Both the position numbers and the translations under genes were made by a program. The notes beneath the pieces were generated by a model that saw nothing but the letters and a program-made list of their open reading frames with translations, made no database searches and was not told the origin of the DNA. From Dryomyza anilis (Eukaryota > Arthropoda > Insecta > Diptera > Dryomyzidae), in NCBI GenBank assembly GCA_951804985.1, contig OX638133.1:33939963-34003962 (forward strand): a stretch of DNA of 64,000 nt. The letters are read 5' to 3'. This document shows, in pieces, positions 46,698 through 57,240 of the stretch (within the stretch, counting starts at the first letter, position 1; every line of letters starts with the position of its first letter).

Positions 46698-46790
46698 AAT
46701 CTATTAATATAATAGTTTATTTTTTTGACTAATTTTATTACGAAAACACTATAGATACTAAATATTATATTACTATTTTTTCTGAGTCTA
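46698..46790. mobile_element. MITE-T, right-hand fragment
   Basis: The words aatataatagtttattttttt, gactaattttattacg and the end actattttttctgagt match one half of MITE-T (compare 20500-20571). It is fused directly to the TAGTATTTTA array. Confidence 0.55.
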
Positions 46791-46799
46791 GGTAATAAT

Positions 46800-47120
46800 A
46801 TTGATATTTTTAAAATTACCAAAATAAAATTATATATTTCATGTTTTATAGAAATCTTTGTGGTATTTTTTGATCTATAAACGAAATACACACATTTTAA
46901 ATAATATCATTTGATCGCTTTATGTAAGATTTAGGAACTGTTTCAACAAACACAAAATCTATTCTTAAAAATACAGCTTTTTATTAAACTTGTTAAGTGA
47001 AATCGCCTCAGTACTTAGTGAAAATCTACACTCAATGTTCTTGAAATCAATCAAATGAATTTCTGAAAATACAGAATACAGATATTAGCAGAAAAATTAT
47101 TTATACAAATTTTACTTATT
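46800..47120 (+). repeat. R3 repeat, diverged third copy
   Basis: Contains ttatatatttcatgttttatagaaa, cacacattttaaataatatc, atcaatcaaatgaatttctgaaaatac and tatacaaattttac in the same order as the copies at 44505-45600. Confidence 0.5.
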
Positions 47121-48390
47121 TTCAAGAAAAAACTTAACATATGACTTTTTGTTTTGCTATAGTTATTAATTAATTATGTATATTAAAATGCCTTCTCCTA
47201 ATTGATTTTGCATGATTAGCACATTACCGTAATTTCCCGGTAAATTCGTATCGTCATGTATCCATAAGTACCGAGTGTATCTGCGGCACGGTGCGCCGTC
47301 TGATAAGGATTATCTTAATCTGCACAAACAGCACAACATTTAGTCATAATTTTTTTGTATTATATGTATGTATATTTTTTTGCTGCTGTTGTTGTAGACT
47401 TTTTTTTGTGGTTTACACTGGTAGTTTATCTCAAACATAAATAAATAAAAGTAACTTAGAGCCTGAAAATTGACGCAGCACTGTTTTTTTTGTTTGGTTT
47501 TTTTTTTCTTATTTATTTTATATATGCGCAGAAAATGTGTGCCAAATTTTTTTGTAGGTATGACTAAATGTACGACTTATAAGGGAACTTGGAAATTGAA
47601 TACAATTCAAAATAAATATTGTTCATACTAATATTTATTTAAAAGTGTTTAACTAGTTAAGTAACTGAGTGACTGATTATTTTTGCCGACGGCAAGTTGT
47701 GCTTTTTTAAATAGGATAATGTATACGCTAAACGAAATAGAATCTATGAATTATATGAATACGCAATGCAAATCTTTAAATTTTATCCACACAATAGTAA
47801 AAACCTGCTGAGTAGCTCGTTTCTGTAATTTAATTAATAAAATTGTCGTTCTCTGTGACGTCAAAATTGTTCAAATGTCCATAAAATTATTATATGTAAA
47901 ATGAAAATTACTTCACTTTGACGTCAAATCAACAAAAAAATAATAACAGAAGCCACCTTAAAAACTATTTTTAAATATGTATATATCATGATTACTAATT
48001 AATATAGTGTAGTAGATACAAATTTATTTCTGTGAAATATTTAAAAGAGTATGATGTGTTTAAGAATTTTCATTTAATTATTTTATTTAACGAAAAGGTA
48101 CCTATGAATTATATGAACACAAAACAATCTTAGTCCATTCGTAATCGACTAAATAAAATTATTACTCCCTATTTTCCTAATTATATCCTATATAATGTAT
48201 TTAAATTTGAAGACTAACATTCATTATTAAGCTAACTTTCGATCACTATTCGATAATCGGAATTCAGGAAAAACGTTAATCAATGGATATTTCAATTTAG
48301 TTCAATTTAGATTTCTCGAATATTTTGTTGCACTACCGATAAAAACGTATATTTCAGCTGAAACCCGTTGTCATTAAACCAATTTTCTAC
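47121..48390. other. Non-coding DNA containing two CRE-like sites
   Basis: Unique AT-rich sequence with no gene. The paired TGACGTCA sites are listed separately. T-rich and A-rich runs are at about 47485-47510. Confidence 0.5.
47856..47926. promoter_or_regulatory. Two CRE-like palindromes 63 bp apart
   Basis: Perfect TGACGTCA at 47856-47863 and again at 47919-47926, in similar contexts (tgtgacgtcaaaatt and tttgacgtcaaatca). Two perfect 8-mers within 71 bp in AT-rich DNA are unlikely by chance and could bind bZIP factors (CREB/ATF type). Function unknown. Confidence 0.35.
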
Positions 48391-49445
48391 TCCTAGTTTA
48401 AACTAAGTTTAATTAATCGTCTTATTAAAGTAAACGACGTTTAATTTTCTTAGCATTTCTTCATTGAGAGCTTAGAAAGTATAGATATTAAAAAAAAATA
48501 CATAAATTAAAAAGCTTTTAAAAAATATAATGAATATCATTATAAATATTATAAAAATTACGAGGTACTATAATGCACTTGAAAATGAATTTTTAATTTG
48601 TACTGTGTTAAAATGCAAAAATTGAAAAATAATTATGAAGCAACAACAGTCAAAAATGTATAAAATAAATATTGCGAGTTTAAACGTAGTTTAAATCTTT
48701 AACATCGGACGATTAAATTAAGTTTAAACGATGCTTGAGGATCACTGGAAAACACGAAGTTTATATAAATTTAAATCCCAAAAGCTTTTCCTTACGTTGT
48801 TCTAAAAATGTTAAACTTTTTAGTTAGCCAATTTATCAATGCTATGTTAAACTCAGTTTAAACTTTTCAACATTTTTAAAATATCTATCTAAATGTCTAA
48901 CTAAATTTAAATTTAATTTGAAAAATATTTATGAAGCAACAACAGTCAAAAATGTATAAAATAAATATTGCGAGTTTAAACGTAGTTTAAATCTATAACA
49001 TCGGACGATTAAATTAAGTTTAAACGATGCTTGTGCATCACTGCAAAACACGAAGTTTATATAAATTTAAATCCCAAAAGCTTTTCCTTACGTTGTTCTA
49101 AAAATGTTAAATTTTATAGTTAGCCAATTTCTCAATGCTACGTTAAACTCAGTTTAAACATTTTTAAAATATCTATCTAAATGTCTAAATAAATTTAAAC
49201 CACAAAAACTTTCCCGTATTATGTTCTTTAAAATGTTAAATTCTATAGTTAGTCAATTTCTCTCTGCAACGTTAAACTAAGTTTAAACATTTCAACATTT
49301 TTATAAAGTCAATCTAAATGTATAACTTAATTTAAACCACAAAAAAATTTCCTGAAGTCTGTTCTTATAAATGTTAAAATCTATAGTTAACCAGTTCAAA
49401 GGTTAAACTTAGTTTAAACTTGTACATTTTTAAAAAGTCTGTAAT
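48391..49445 (+). repeat. Repeat array rich in AAACTNAGTTTAAAC palindromes (R4)
   Basis: 48635-48930 is repeated at 48931-49180 with a period of about 296 bp (atgaagcaacaacagtcaaa, ttgcgagtttaaacgtagtt). The last ~130 bp of the unit (aaatgttaaa ... atagttagccaattt ... gttaaactcagtttaaac) is then repeated twice more, increasingly diverged, to about 49445. Gtttaaac-type palindromes recur throughout. Related words lie at 52010-52200. Confidence 0.7.
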
Positions 49446-49956
49446 TCTTAGACAAAATGACGGAATGTCTTTTAATTATACAGATACATATATAGATAAA
49501 CAGTCAGTGAATGCAAAATTTTAAATATTTTTAATATGTTGATTAAATGATATCTGTTTTGCGAGATTCTTTGAATATTACAATTTATCAAATTTTTCAA
49601 GAAATCAAAATTCAACTTAATTGGATGACACCAAACACACAGTTGATTATTAAATTTCGGTTATCTATTAGCGATCGAATGAAAAACCAACAATTTAGTT
49701 TAATATTGAAATTTAGACAAAGTAGCACAAACCCACATAACCAAAATTAAAAAAGAGGTTTGTAATTTTAATTATAATTATAATAAAAGTAGACAAAAAA
49801 TGCGGTTGTACCGGAATTTTCTAAAAACAATTTATTGAACTGCCAAATTTAGTTGTCACAACTATAAATATCATAGACACACACCAAATTTCTTTATATT
49901 TCTTATAGTTAATACTACAACCTATTAGATTTTGATTATAATAAACGTATTCAATA
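49446..49956. other. AT-rich DNA, nothing recognised
   Basis: Unique AT-rich sequence. A short 67-codon frame at 49547-49750 has no family resemblance. Confidence 0.5.
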
Positions 49957-50126
49957 TCTATACCGCGCTACCTCTCGTCAGTAAATGGCAAACCTACGAG
50001 AGTAAAACCATTGCCTATGAAAAAGCTCTCACCCACCGTTCGGATTCGGCAATAAACTGTAGGTCCCACCACTTTGAGTACAAATATAACACGCACAGCT
50101 CAAAATGGTGAGAGAGCTCGGCCTAA
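49957..50126 (+). mobile_element. SINE-A, 5'-truncated (body and tail only)
   Basis: Begins tctataccgcgctacctc and follows SINE-A to ctcggcctaa, then (AAT)n. The tRNA head is missing. It is fused tail to tail with the inverted copy that follows. Confidence 0.8.
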
Positions 50127-50140
50127 TAATAATAATAATA

Positions 50141-50454
50141 ATAGTTTGGCTCTACAGTCCTGTATAAAACTTCGGCCGAGCTCTCTCAGCATTTTGAGCT
50201 GTGCGTGTTATATTTGTACTCAAATTGGTGGGACCTACAGTTTATTGCCGAATCCAAACGGCGGGTGAGAGCTTTTCATAGGCAATGTTTTGCTCTCGTA
50301 GGTTTGTAATTTACTGCCGGGAGGTAGCGTCGCATAGAAAGATGTTGGCAGTCGCTGGGGATCGAACTGCGGACTTTTCGGCTAATAGTCGCACGCACCA
50401 GCGACTTTTCGCTCGTAGTCCAACGCACTAAGCAGACGAGCTACCGACGCTACA
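50141..50454 (-). mobile_element. SINE-A subfamily with a modified tRNA head, inverted
   Basis: The body matches SINE-A, but the head on the right differs. It starts tgtagcgtcggtagctcg (minus strand) and has about 30 extra bases between the anticodon region and the B box, with gcgaaaagtc/gccgaaaagtc occurring twice. The B box reads agttcgatccc, closer to the canonical form than in other copies. The gcgtcggta start matches the relic at 6470. Confidence 0.75.
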
Positions 50455-51620
50455 ATGTTGGTTGTTACAAATAAATCGTGTGCTGTGCCTTTAGGAGTGG
50501 CAACCGAATAGCACAATTTCATTAACAAATTTAAAAAATTGTATTTCTTTAGAATGAATTAAATGTTTGTAATTATTTTATACCAAAAGCATATTTTTTT
50601 TCGGTGTCATAGAGTAATTAACCAACACCCTATTTTATAAAATGTATTTTTATAACTTATCTTACTTGTGATTACAGCCAGAATTAAGCTACAGCTCGGG
50701 CATGGATTATTTTGTACAAAATTGTGTCACAATTTACTGAAAAATATTAAAACCCCAAAAACAACAAAATCAACCACATTGAATCAAACACAAAATATAC
50801 GATATAAATGCGCGTTGTCTCTTTAGCGTTAATATATAATTTATCGCACGGGATTTACGCGATTTTTGGCCTGTTTTATCGCTCAAGAATGTATTTGTTG
50901 TTGTTGTTGTTATTGTTTTGCCATGCGTCGTTCGCTTTATATAAAAAATTGATATAGAAAAAAACTGAAAAAAAAGAACAAAAAGCGCTAAACCTAATAA
51001 ATAAATCGAAGTATTAACGCGTTAAGCCTTGCCGCTGATGTCACTCGTTGTAGTTGTTGTTGCCTCATAGCTCATAAGTAATTTGTTGTGTTTGAATTTT
51101 CCCCATATATATATCGCAACGAGTTAAAGAGATACCAACCAACACCGACCGACCGACTAACATGAGGGCCGCCGATAGGCCAGATAGACAGACTACTGCT
51201 GCATAGCGTTGACATAGAGCTGCAGATACGCGCTACAGTCAGATACGTGTCTGATAAAGCGGATAGTTCAAAAACAAAAAAAAACGTAAAACAAGAACTA
51301 TCAGTTGAATATAACATATGACAAAGACCGAGCTGTGTGTAGACAAAACAACAAAGTTAGTTAATCCACAGTTGACAGTTTTATTTAAGTTCAACTTTCG
51401 TAATAAAGAGATTAAGATAAAAGCAAAAAAAAAAAATAATAATAAATACACAATATCAATTTAGTATATTATGTTATAATTGCAGTGATTTCAAATCAAA
51501 ATTTTAGGTTGCTTCAATTCTACAAATAATATTTACAAAGAAACATCATTGCTAAATTATTTAAATTATATTCCAATTGATTTAATTTCTAGTAAAAGAA
51601 TTAAAAGATTTGGGTAGTCA
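50455..51620. other. Non-coding DNA
   Basis: Unique sequence. 50880-51250 is less AT-rich, with GTT triplets (50898-50915 and 51050-51060) and a gaccgaccgacc stretch at about 51146. A palindrome aacgcgtt lies at about 51017. No gene is supported; regulatory content is possible. Confidence 0.45.
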
Positions 51621-51642
51621 TGATTATTCCTAGTCGATCCTA

Positions 51643-51700
51643 CAATTTCTACAAGGGAAAAGATAGACATTATACTTAGTCATTTCCCTTGTAGAAATTG
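51643..51700. repeat. Perfect 18-bp inverted repeat
   Basis: CAATTTCTACAAGGGAAA (51643-51660) and its exact reverse complement (51683-51700) are separated by 22 bp. The tttctac word and the flanking atcatg/catgat words relate it to the MITE-E family. Confidence 0.8.
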
Positions 51701-51900
51701 TTATCGGGACATGATATGGAATTGTCATAACATTTTTTTCCTTGTCATAACCCAATTAGATACATGACAAACATGATCTGGTCAAGATCATGTCTACGCT
51801 AATGGGGTAAAGTTCTACTAGGATTAACGTAAAGTTAATCTGGAATTAACGTAAAGTTCTACTAGGATTAACTTGTCGATTTATGACAAAAGAAATTTCA
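51701..51900. repeat. MITE-E-related fragment with short direct repeats
   Basis: Contains catgatctggtcaagatcatg (itself palindromic, about 51772-51792) and the word aaagttctactaggattaac at about 51809 and 51851, with a shorter version between. Confidence 0.45.
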
Positions 51901-52009
51901 ATCATAATAAATTTAATCATAAATACGATAATAGCATAATTTCTATTTTATCTATAATAGATTTTAGATTTAGTAGCAAGGTCCAGTTTTTCAGTAACAA
52001 TTTGAAATT

Positions 52010-52200
52010 AAACTTAGTTTAAACTAGATGTAATTTCGTTTAACCAGATTTCGTCATACCAGAAATAGTTGAAAGGTCATATTAACTGAATACTAATTGT
52101 CTATACGTCTTTTTAAGATATTCGATCCTTTTGATTATTAATTATAGATATTTTAAAAATGTAACAGTTTAAACTAAGTTTAAATATGACCTGAAAACTG
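52010..52200. repeat. R4-related inverted fragment
   Basis: The words aaacttagtttaaactag (about 52011) and gtttaaactaagtttaaa (about 52167) match the palindromic motif of the array at 48391-49445 and face each other as inverted ends, possibly a small non-autonomous element of about 190 bp. Confidence 0.4.
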
Positions 52201-52393
52201 AAGCTAAAAGTAATTTATTTACTTTCCAATCATAAACATTTCCGAATTAAATAAATTTAAATAAAATACCTTACAATTACAATGTCAATTTATTAAAAAA
52301 ATAAATAAATTACAAATATTTGGTGTTTATTCGTTAACTCTTAAACGACGTACGATATTGCAAAAAAGTTCAGATTGTGTTTTCTTTATACCC

Positions 52394-52808
52394 TAGTAGA
52401 AATTTGCCCGATGCGCCATCGGGAAATGATAGGGTTTTCGTAGGGTAAGCCATATTAGAGAAAATATGATAATTTACTTTGCATGCCCTTATCATGCTTA
52501 CTATATACATTATCTAAACAGTCCATGTTCCCGATCATAGCTACATTATTTGTTCCTCATAACGAAATTAATATCAGGCAATGATCGAGATTAATGAGAG
52601 AAACCCTATTATGCTGGGGCTCAGACAAGGCAATTGTCCGGTAAATATTAAAATGGGGAATTTCCCGATCAGTACATGATCATGGCCTGAGGTCAATACA
52701 TGATCAGGACTCTGCGTTACAAGGACATTATGGGCCTCGTCATATCCCGATCATCTCAAATAATGACATGATCACTTCATGACCATGGCCCTACCAAAAT
52801 TTCTACTA
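52394..52808. mobile_element. MITE-E, fullest copy (TIR TAGTAGAAATTT)
   Basis: The left end TAGTAGAAATTT (52394-52405) and the right end AAATTTCTACTA (52797-52808) are perfect 12-bp inverted repeats. The 415-bp interior is rich in catgatc/gatcatg words and has no open frame. Shorter relatives are at 31211-31332 and 38654-38750. Confidence 0.65.
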
Positions 52809-54469
52809 TTGTATTACTTATATTTTCGATTATAATAATAATTGTGAAATTGTACAAAACACTATTCAATCTGATAAAATAAACATATGATTAACTTATG
52901 ATCTTTCTTTTTTAATAAGTGATTTCACAAAATAATTATATACCCATAAATTACTATCAATAATCAGTACACAAATCTTAATTTGTATGCATTTTATCTG
53001 TAATTAACAGAGTCTGAAGATATATTTATGATAAGTAAAATATTAAATATTAAGTTTTTTAATCGACTCTGAAATTTAAAAATTAAAATATTTTTCTATA
53101 TATACCAAATTTTTAAATTCTATAATATTATTAGAAATGTCTTCAATTTTTAGACTATGAATTTTAAGAGCTTGATTGAAAAGAATAACAAACCCCTGAA
53201 GGGTTGAATTAGGAATCCCCCCAAGACGTGTGGGGGTTTAATTAAAAAAGTGCTAACTTTGAATATTTTTATAGGTAAATAAAATTCCATGAGACAAAAT
53301 TCTATGAAATTATTATTTTATATTAAAATATTTATTTGTATATTAAATCAGTAACTGTCGTTTACCAATTTTATTGGGATTTAATGGTATTTTTTCTGTG
53401 CGTGCTTCGGTATTTTTTTTTTCTATCAATATATTCGATTAAGTTAATTTATGCTTCATTACAATCGAGTGTCAAACACCAATTTCAAATAATTTGATTT
53501 AAAATTAGGTTAAATAATTCAAATATATTCTTAATTTCAGATTTGGGGATTTCTGTAAAAATGAAATGACACCCAATTTTTATAGGGTGTAATTTAATTT
53601 ATAGTTGGTGTTTTATTTCATTTCAATGGGTTAAATACGGAACTGAATTTATAATTCGGGAATTGTGGAATGAGGCCTCGTTTGTCTTAGCCACCAATGA
53701 ACTAATTACGGAATTGTTTTTCGATTGGGAATCAATTTCGATTTCATCAAACAACCACGATTGATTATATATTATTAATTAAGAATTAAATGAATTCTGC
53801 AAGGGACTGTTTTTCTCTTTTTTTAAAAAGTGTGATATTAGAGGTAACCACATCTATAATCAGAAAAATCGACCACTACATTGTTGCACAATATAATAAA
53901 TCTCCAAAGCAACTATAGAATTTTTTTAATTTAATATTGTTTGATTTTTATTGGACATTTTTATAACTAAATTTGAAATAACTAAATTTAGTAAATTTGA
54001 AATTGAACTAAAAAATGTCATTTATAGAAGAATGCTAAAATTGGATAAGCTATGTATTTATAAATATGCAAATCGATTAATTGGGAGCCTTATATCATAT
54101 CGTAATAACGCCATAACTTAAAAACAAAATAGTGCCCCAAATACGAAATAAGTCCTGTTATGGTTTTCTAAAGAACTGTTGGGGCTTTATTTCGTTTTTT
54201 AGTTAGAGGATTTATTTTCGGAGGTATTATTTCAAAGAGCATGTTATAGGAAATATTGAAATATTATTATGTGGATCATGACTGATAAAATAATAATAAT
54301 GACTGATATTATGTGGTTTACATCATGTGCGTCATGAAACCGTTGTTAGATCTGCAATCACAATTTGGAGTTCCATTATGTTGTCATGAAAAGACAACAA
54401 TAGTACATTTTATATATAATTATATTCCCAGTAGCCATTCGTTAAGATATAATTACGAGATCACTGAGG
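52809..54469. other. AT-rich non-coding DNA
   Basis: Two small hairpins lie side by side at 53190-53240 (aacccctgaaggggtt-like, and ccccc-aagacgtgt-ggggg). A longer imperfect inverted repeat is at about 53560-53625 (aatgaaatgacaccc / ggtgttttatttcatt). A weak MITE-T-like segment is at about 53270-53400. No gene. Confidence 0.45.
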
Positions 54470-54795
54470 AAGGAATTTCACACGATATCGAACTCTTTCT
54501 CGTAGCGATATAGAGCGCCAAATTCGAACTCATTCTAGGTAGATATCGATGCGTTCTGGCGGAGTTTCTCGGTACGATAATTATTGTGAAATGGGAACAA
54601 TTCGAACCGAGATTGCTTTGAAAAATCTTGCGATTTCGATGCGATAAATATTTAAATTGAGTATCTTGTCGAAGGAATTGAACGTACGAGAAATTTAAAA
54701 ATTATAATCGATAAAGCAACGATATCGAAGTTTTTTGCATAAGTTATTCGAGAAGGCTTCGTGGCATTCTTGATCTCCGAGACATGGCAGACTGT
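54470..54795 (-). mobile_element. MITE-D copy, inverted
   Basis: The right end is gagacatggcagactg (54780-54795), and the interior has MITE-D words in inverse order (cgataaagcaacgatatcg, gagaaggcttcg, gatgcgttctggcggagtt). The left end has decayed. It lies less than 200 bp from the splice donor at 54979, inside the inferred intron. Confidence 0.6.
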
Positions 54796-54973
54796 GCTAT
54801 GTTTTTATATCGACATTCGAAAATAATACTAATCTGAATTCAATCAAGAATTTTTTTAAAACATTTTTTATTAAACATAAATATAGTTTTTTTTTTGATT
54901 ATTAATTTTAAATAATCCCTATTGTTATAATTTTAAAATCATATCGAATCCATATTTCACATCGAATGACTTG

Positions 54974-54982
54974 ACTCACCTG
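54974..54982 (-). other. 5' splice donor CAG|GTGAGT
   Basis: On the minus strand the exon ends in CAG (54982-54980) and the intron begins GTGAGT (54979-54974), which matches the consensus at every position. It falls on a codon boundary, giving a phase 0 intron that extends towards lower coordinates. Confidence 0.6.
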
Positions 54983-55045
54983 GTCTCCTGCATTGGCTGC
55001 GACCCAGGCCTCGGCAAAGGTTTGCATAGCACTTTGAAAATCCAT
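54980..55045 (-). CDS. First coding exon (22 codons) of an unidentified protein gene
   Basis: Read on the minus strand, an ATG at 55045-55043 opens 22 codons with no stop. The peptide begins MDFQSAMQTF and ends AWVAANAGDQ. The last codon (CAG, 54982-54980) is followed directly by GTGAGT, a perfect eukaryotic 5' splice donor, so the intron is phase 0. The start context is good: G at -3 and G at +4. Third positions are richer in G and C (GCC, GAG, GTC, GAC, CAG) than the surrounding AT-rich DNA, as expected of real coding sequence. A candidate Inr+DPE promoter lies about 1.05 kb upstream on the same strand. The peptide is short, acidic to neutral, and shows no signal sequence or named domain. 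I do not recognise the family, although the segment looks like a conserved protein N-terminus. The next exon should lie to the left, and I found no acceptor in the window. It could instead be a chance ORF next to a chance donor, which I think less likely. Confidence 0.6.
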
Positions 55046-56090
55046 GACAGAATATGATAGGTACCACTATCGAATTGTTCAAGTTTAATGTTCGATTCTT
55101 TTTAAGTTTCTAAATGATAGATGTAGTAGCCGATTGATTAAAACACTTCTAACTTTGATGGGGTCTTGTCCGGGGGGAGGTTCAAAAGGAAACTTTATTT
55201 CTGAGGTTTAAGATTTGTTTTTGTTTTTTTTTAAGTGTTGTTTGTAGTTTTTCTTATTGTTGTTTTTGTTTTACTCAGTTAATTGGACACGGCGAGTATG
55301 GATGGATATGCATATTATAGGTAAAAAATGGCGTAACGAGCGACGCGACATCATTAGTGTTCGACGTCGACGTGTACGACAGCAACGTAAACGTAAACGC
55401 AGCGCAAATGCATAACGTGCCAATAACGTAGAGAGCGTGACTAACGTTACTAATGAAAATATGAATATTTTTGAAAAAAATTACACCTTTTTAAGAACCT
55501 TTTTTTTTATTATTGTATATAGTAACAACGCGACGAATGACAGGTAGTTGTTTTTGCAATATCCTTACAACAACAATGACATATCAACCAAACTGCTGCG
55601 TTGACTGATGATTGACTGACAGGTGCGTGCGTGCGTTTAAATTGTTTGGGAATTTTTCAGAAAATTCAAAAATTTATAATTTGTCACTTGACACCTGATA
55701 CAAATGCGCGCGAAAAATGTTTTGATGTGTTTTGTTTATATTGTTTAAAATTCATATAATTTATAAGTTTTTTTTTTTGTTTTATTGTACACTCCGTCAC
55801 TGACTGACTGTCACACGCGTCGCGGGCGCCACTAAATCACGACTGTCAACAATGTGGCGACATTCAAATGCATTGTCGTCTCAACATCATGTTGGCGTTG
55901 CCACACTAAATAACATATTGGGCGGAGTTTGAGTTAACAAAATCGTATTCGTTTTAAAAATTTACAATCAATTAAAAACGTTCTTTGATTGCGCTTGCTA
56001 ATGCCCAATATTCAATGCGATTTAATTCTTTAATTCTGAGCAACACGGCAACAACACACGTCCATTCGTAGCCGCTGCTGTCGCACAACT
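55046..56090 (-). other. Putative 5' untranslated leader of the exon at 54980-55045
   Basis: This stretch lies between the candidate start site (56090) and the ATG (55045) on the minus strand. It holds homopolymer T and A tracts (for example 55499-55510 and 55769-55778), AC/GT-rich words and several upstream ATGs, and no long open frame. The outer part (about 55790-56090) is richer in CG dinucleotides (for example around 55815-55835) than the rest of the window, as is usual near fly promoters. Whether it is one continuous exon or spliced cannot be told. The extent is inferred from the promoter call. Confidence 0.35.
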
Positions 56091-56092
56091 GA
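56057..56092 (-). promoter_or_regulatory. TATA-less core promoter: initiator plus DPE
   Basis: On the minus strand, TCAGTT at 56092-56087 matches the insect initiator, with A+1 at 56090. Counting from that A, positions +28 to +34 (56063-56057) read GGACGTG. This matches the Drosophila downstream promoter element RGWCGTG, and DPE function is known to need exactly this spacing. No TATA box is visible about 30 bp upstream, which is typical of DPE promoters. The site points at the 22-codon exon. Chance occurrence of either motif alone is high, but both at the required distance, in a CG-richer stretch upstream of a donor-bearing exon, is much less likely. Confidence 0.5.
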
Positions 56093-56771
56093 TTCTCACA
56101 GTGCGCCTTCGTTTGCTCACAAAATTCATTGACACATTGCTCTCTTGCGTACTCACATAATCGTGCTGCTGCTGTTGACGCAATCAGCTGTGCTGTTCTG
56201 GATTGCGTAGCGTCAGTTTAACCCACCCTCTCGCGTGCCACTCTGAACTGAGTTGGTTTTAATGTCGGTTTAAATTGTATTAATATTAGCCCGTCGCAGG
56301 TGTGGGTCGCAAATGTGCTGAGAGGTGGGGGAGTAGGATATTGTGGGAGAACTTAAACGTTGATGAAAATAAGTAGTAGTTAATGTTAAAAAGTAGTAGA
56401 TTTTGTTATTGGCCTATTAATGTTTGGTAGACATGTTTATTTATTTTTTTAAATAATTTTAATTACTTGAGAATATTCTAATAAACCCTACAATTTTAAA
56501 AAGTATGCTCGTATTAAAAAATATGTATTGCCGTTGCTGTAGTTAAACTGTCTCAAAACAATGAAGAGACATATTGAATGCAATTCATTTAATTACCATA
56601 AGTACCATTTTAACGTTTCCAACGCAATATCAATCCAGACAATTACGTCTTATTTATGACGATTTTGAAGTTTGTAATGAAGTCCGTGTCATAAATTGTG
56701 CGTAATTAATCTGAAAAAATACTTCGACAATTTAACCAAGCCCATCTGTCTGTGCTAAAAATAACTTAATA
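56093..56771. other. Upstream flank of the candidate promoter
   Basis: 56093-56250 is CG- and CTG-richer (gctgctgctgttgacg, gcgtagcgtcag) than the background and may hold proximal regulatory sites. From about 56340 it is ordinary AT-rich DNA. Confidence 0.35.
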
Positions 56772-57240
56772 TATGGGTCATTCCACCAAAATCGACCAAA
56801 AAAAGCAAATTTTGAGATTTTTACCTTTTGGAATTTGGGCAGCTGATAAAGCTTATTGAGATATGCATTGACCATTTTTTTTTTATTTTTTCGACCACTA
56901 CTTCCAGAGATACAGTGCTTCAAAGTTACAACAAATGGACCAAAAATCACTTTTGTATAGTTGTTCATATTTCAATATGACTAAAAGTAGATATAGTAGA
57001 AACTCCACTGATGGCTCGTTTACAATAGAACAAACTTTTAGAGAAATGAAGTTTTTACTTCTAAACTTGAACAGGTGGCCCGTGGTAATTATCCATGCAC
57101 TTCAAAATGGATGTCCTTAAAAAGGACCCTTTTTAAAATTCTGAAAACTCACATATTTTGGTTGATTTAATACAAATTTTTATGCCAAATTTCAAGATGG
57201 TATTTTGATTGCATCATATTTTAAAATATAATTTTTTAAA
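56772..57240 (+). repeat. Dispersed repeat C, fullest copy
   Basis: Starts gggtcattccaccaaaatcg, then gcagctgataaagc...gagatatgcattgacc, ttccagagatacagtgcttc, catatttcaatatgac, aaaatggatgtccttaaaaa and caagatggtattttgattgc. The copy at 62092-62512 keeps the same order. No coding frame is conserved between copies. Confidence 0.6.

Noticed and set aside
48391..49445. CRISPR array
   Set aside because: Repeats are long, contiguous and degenerate, without regular unique spacers, and the DNA is eukaryotic.
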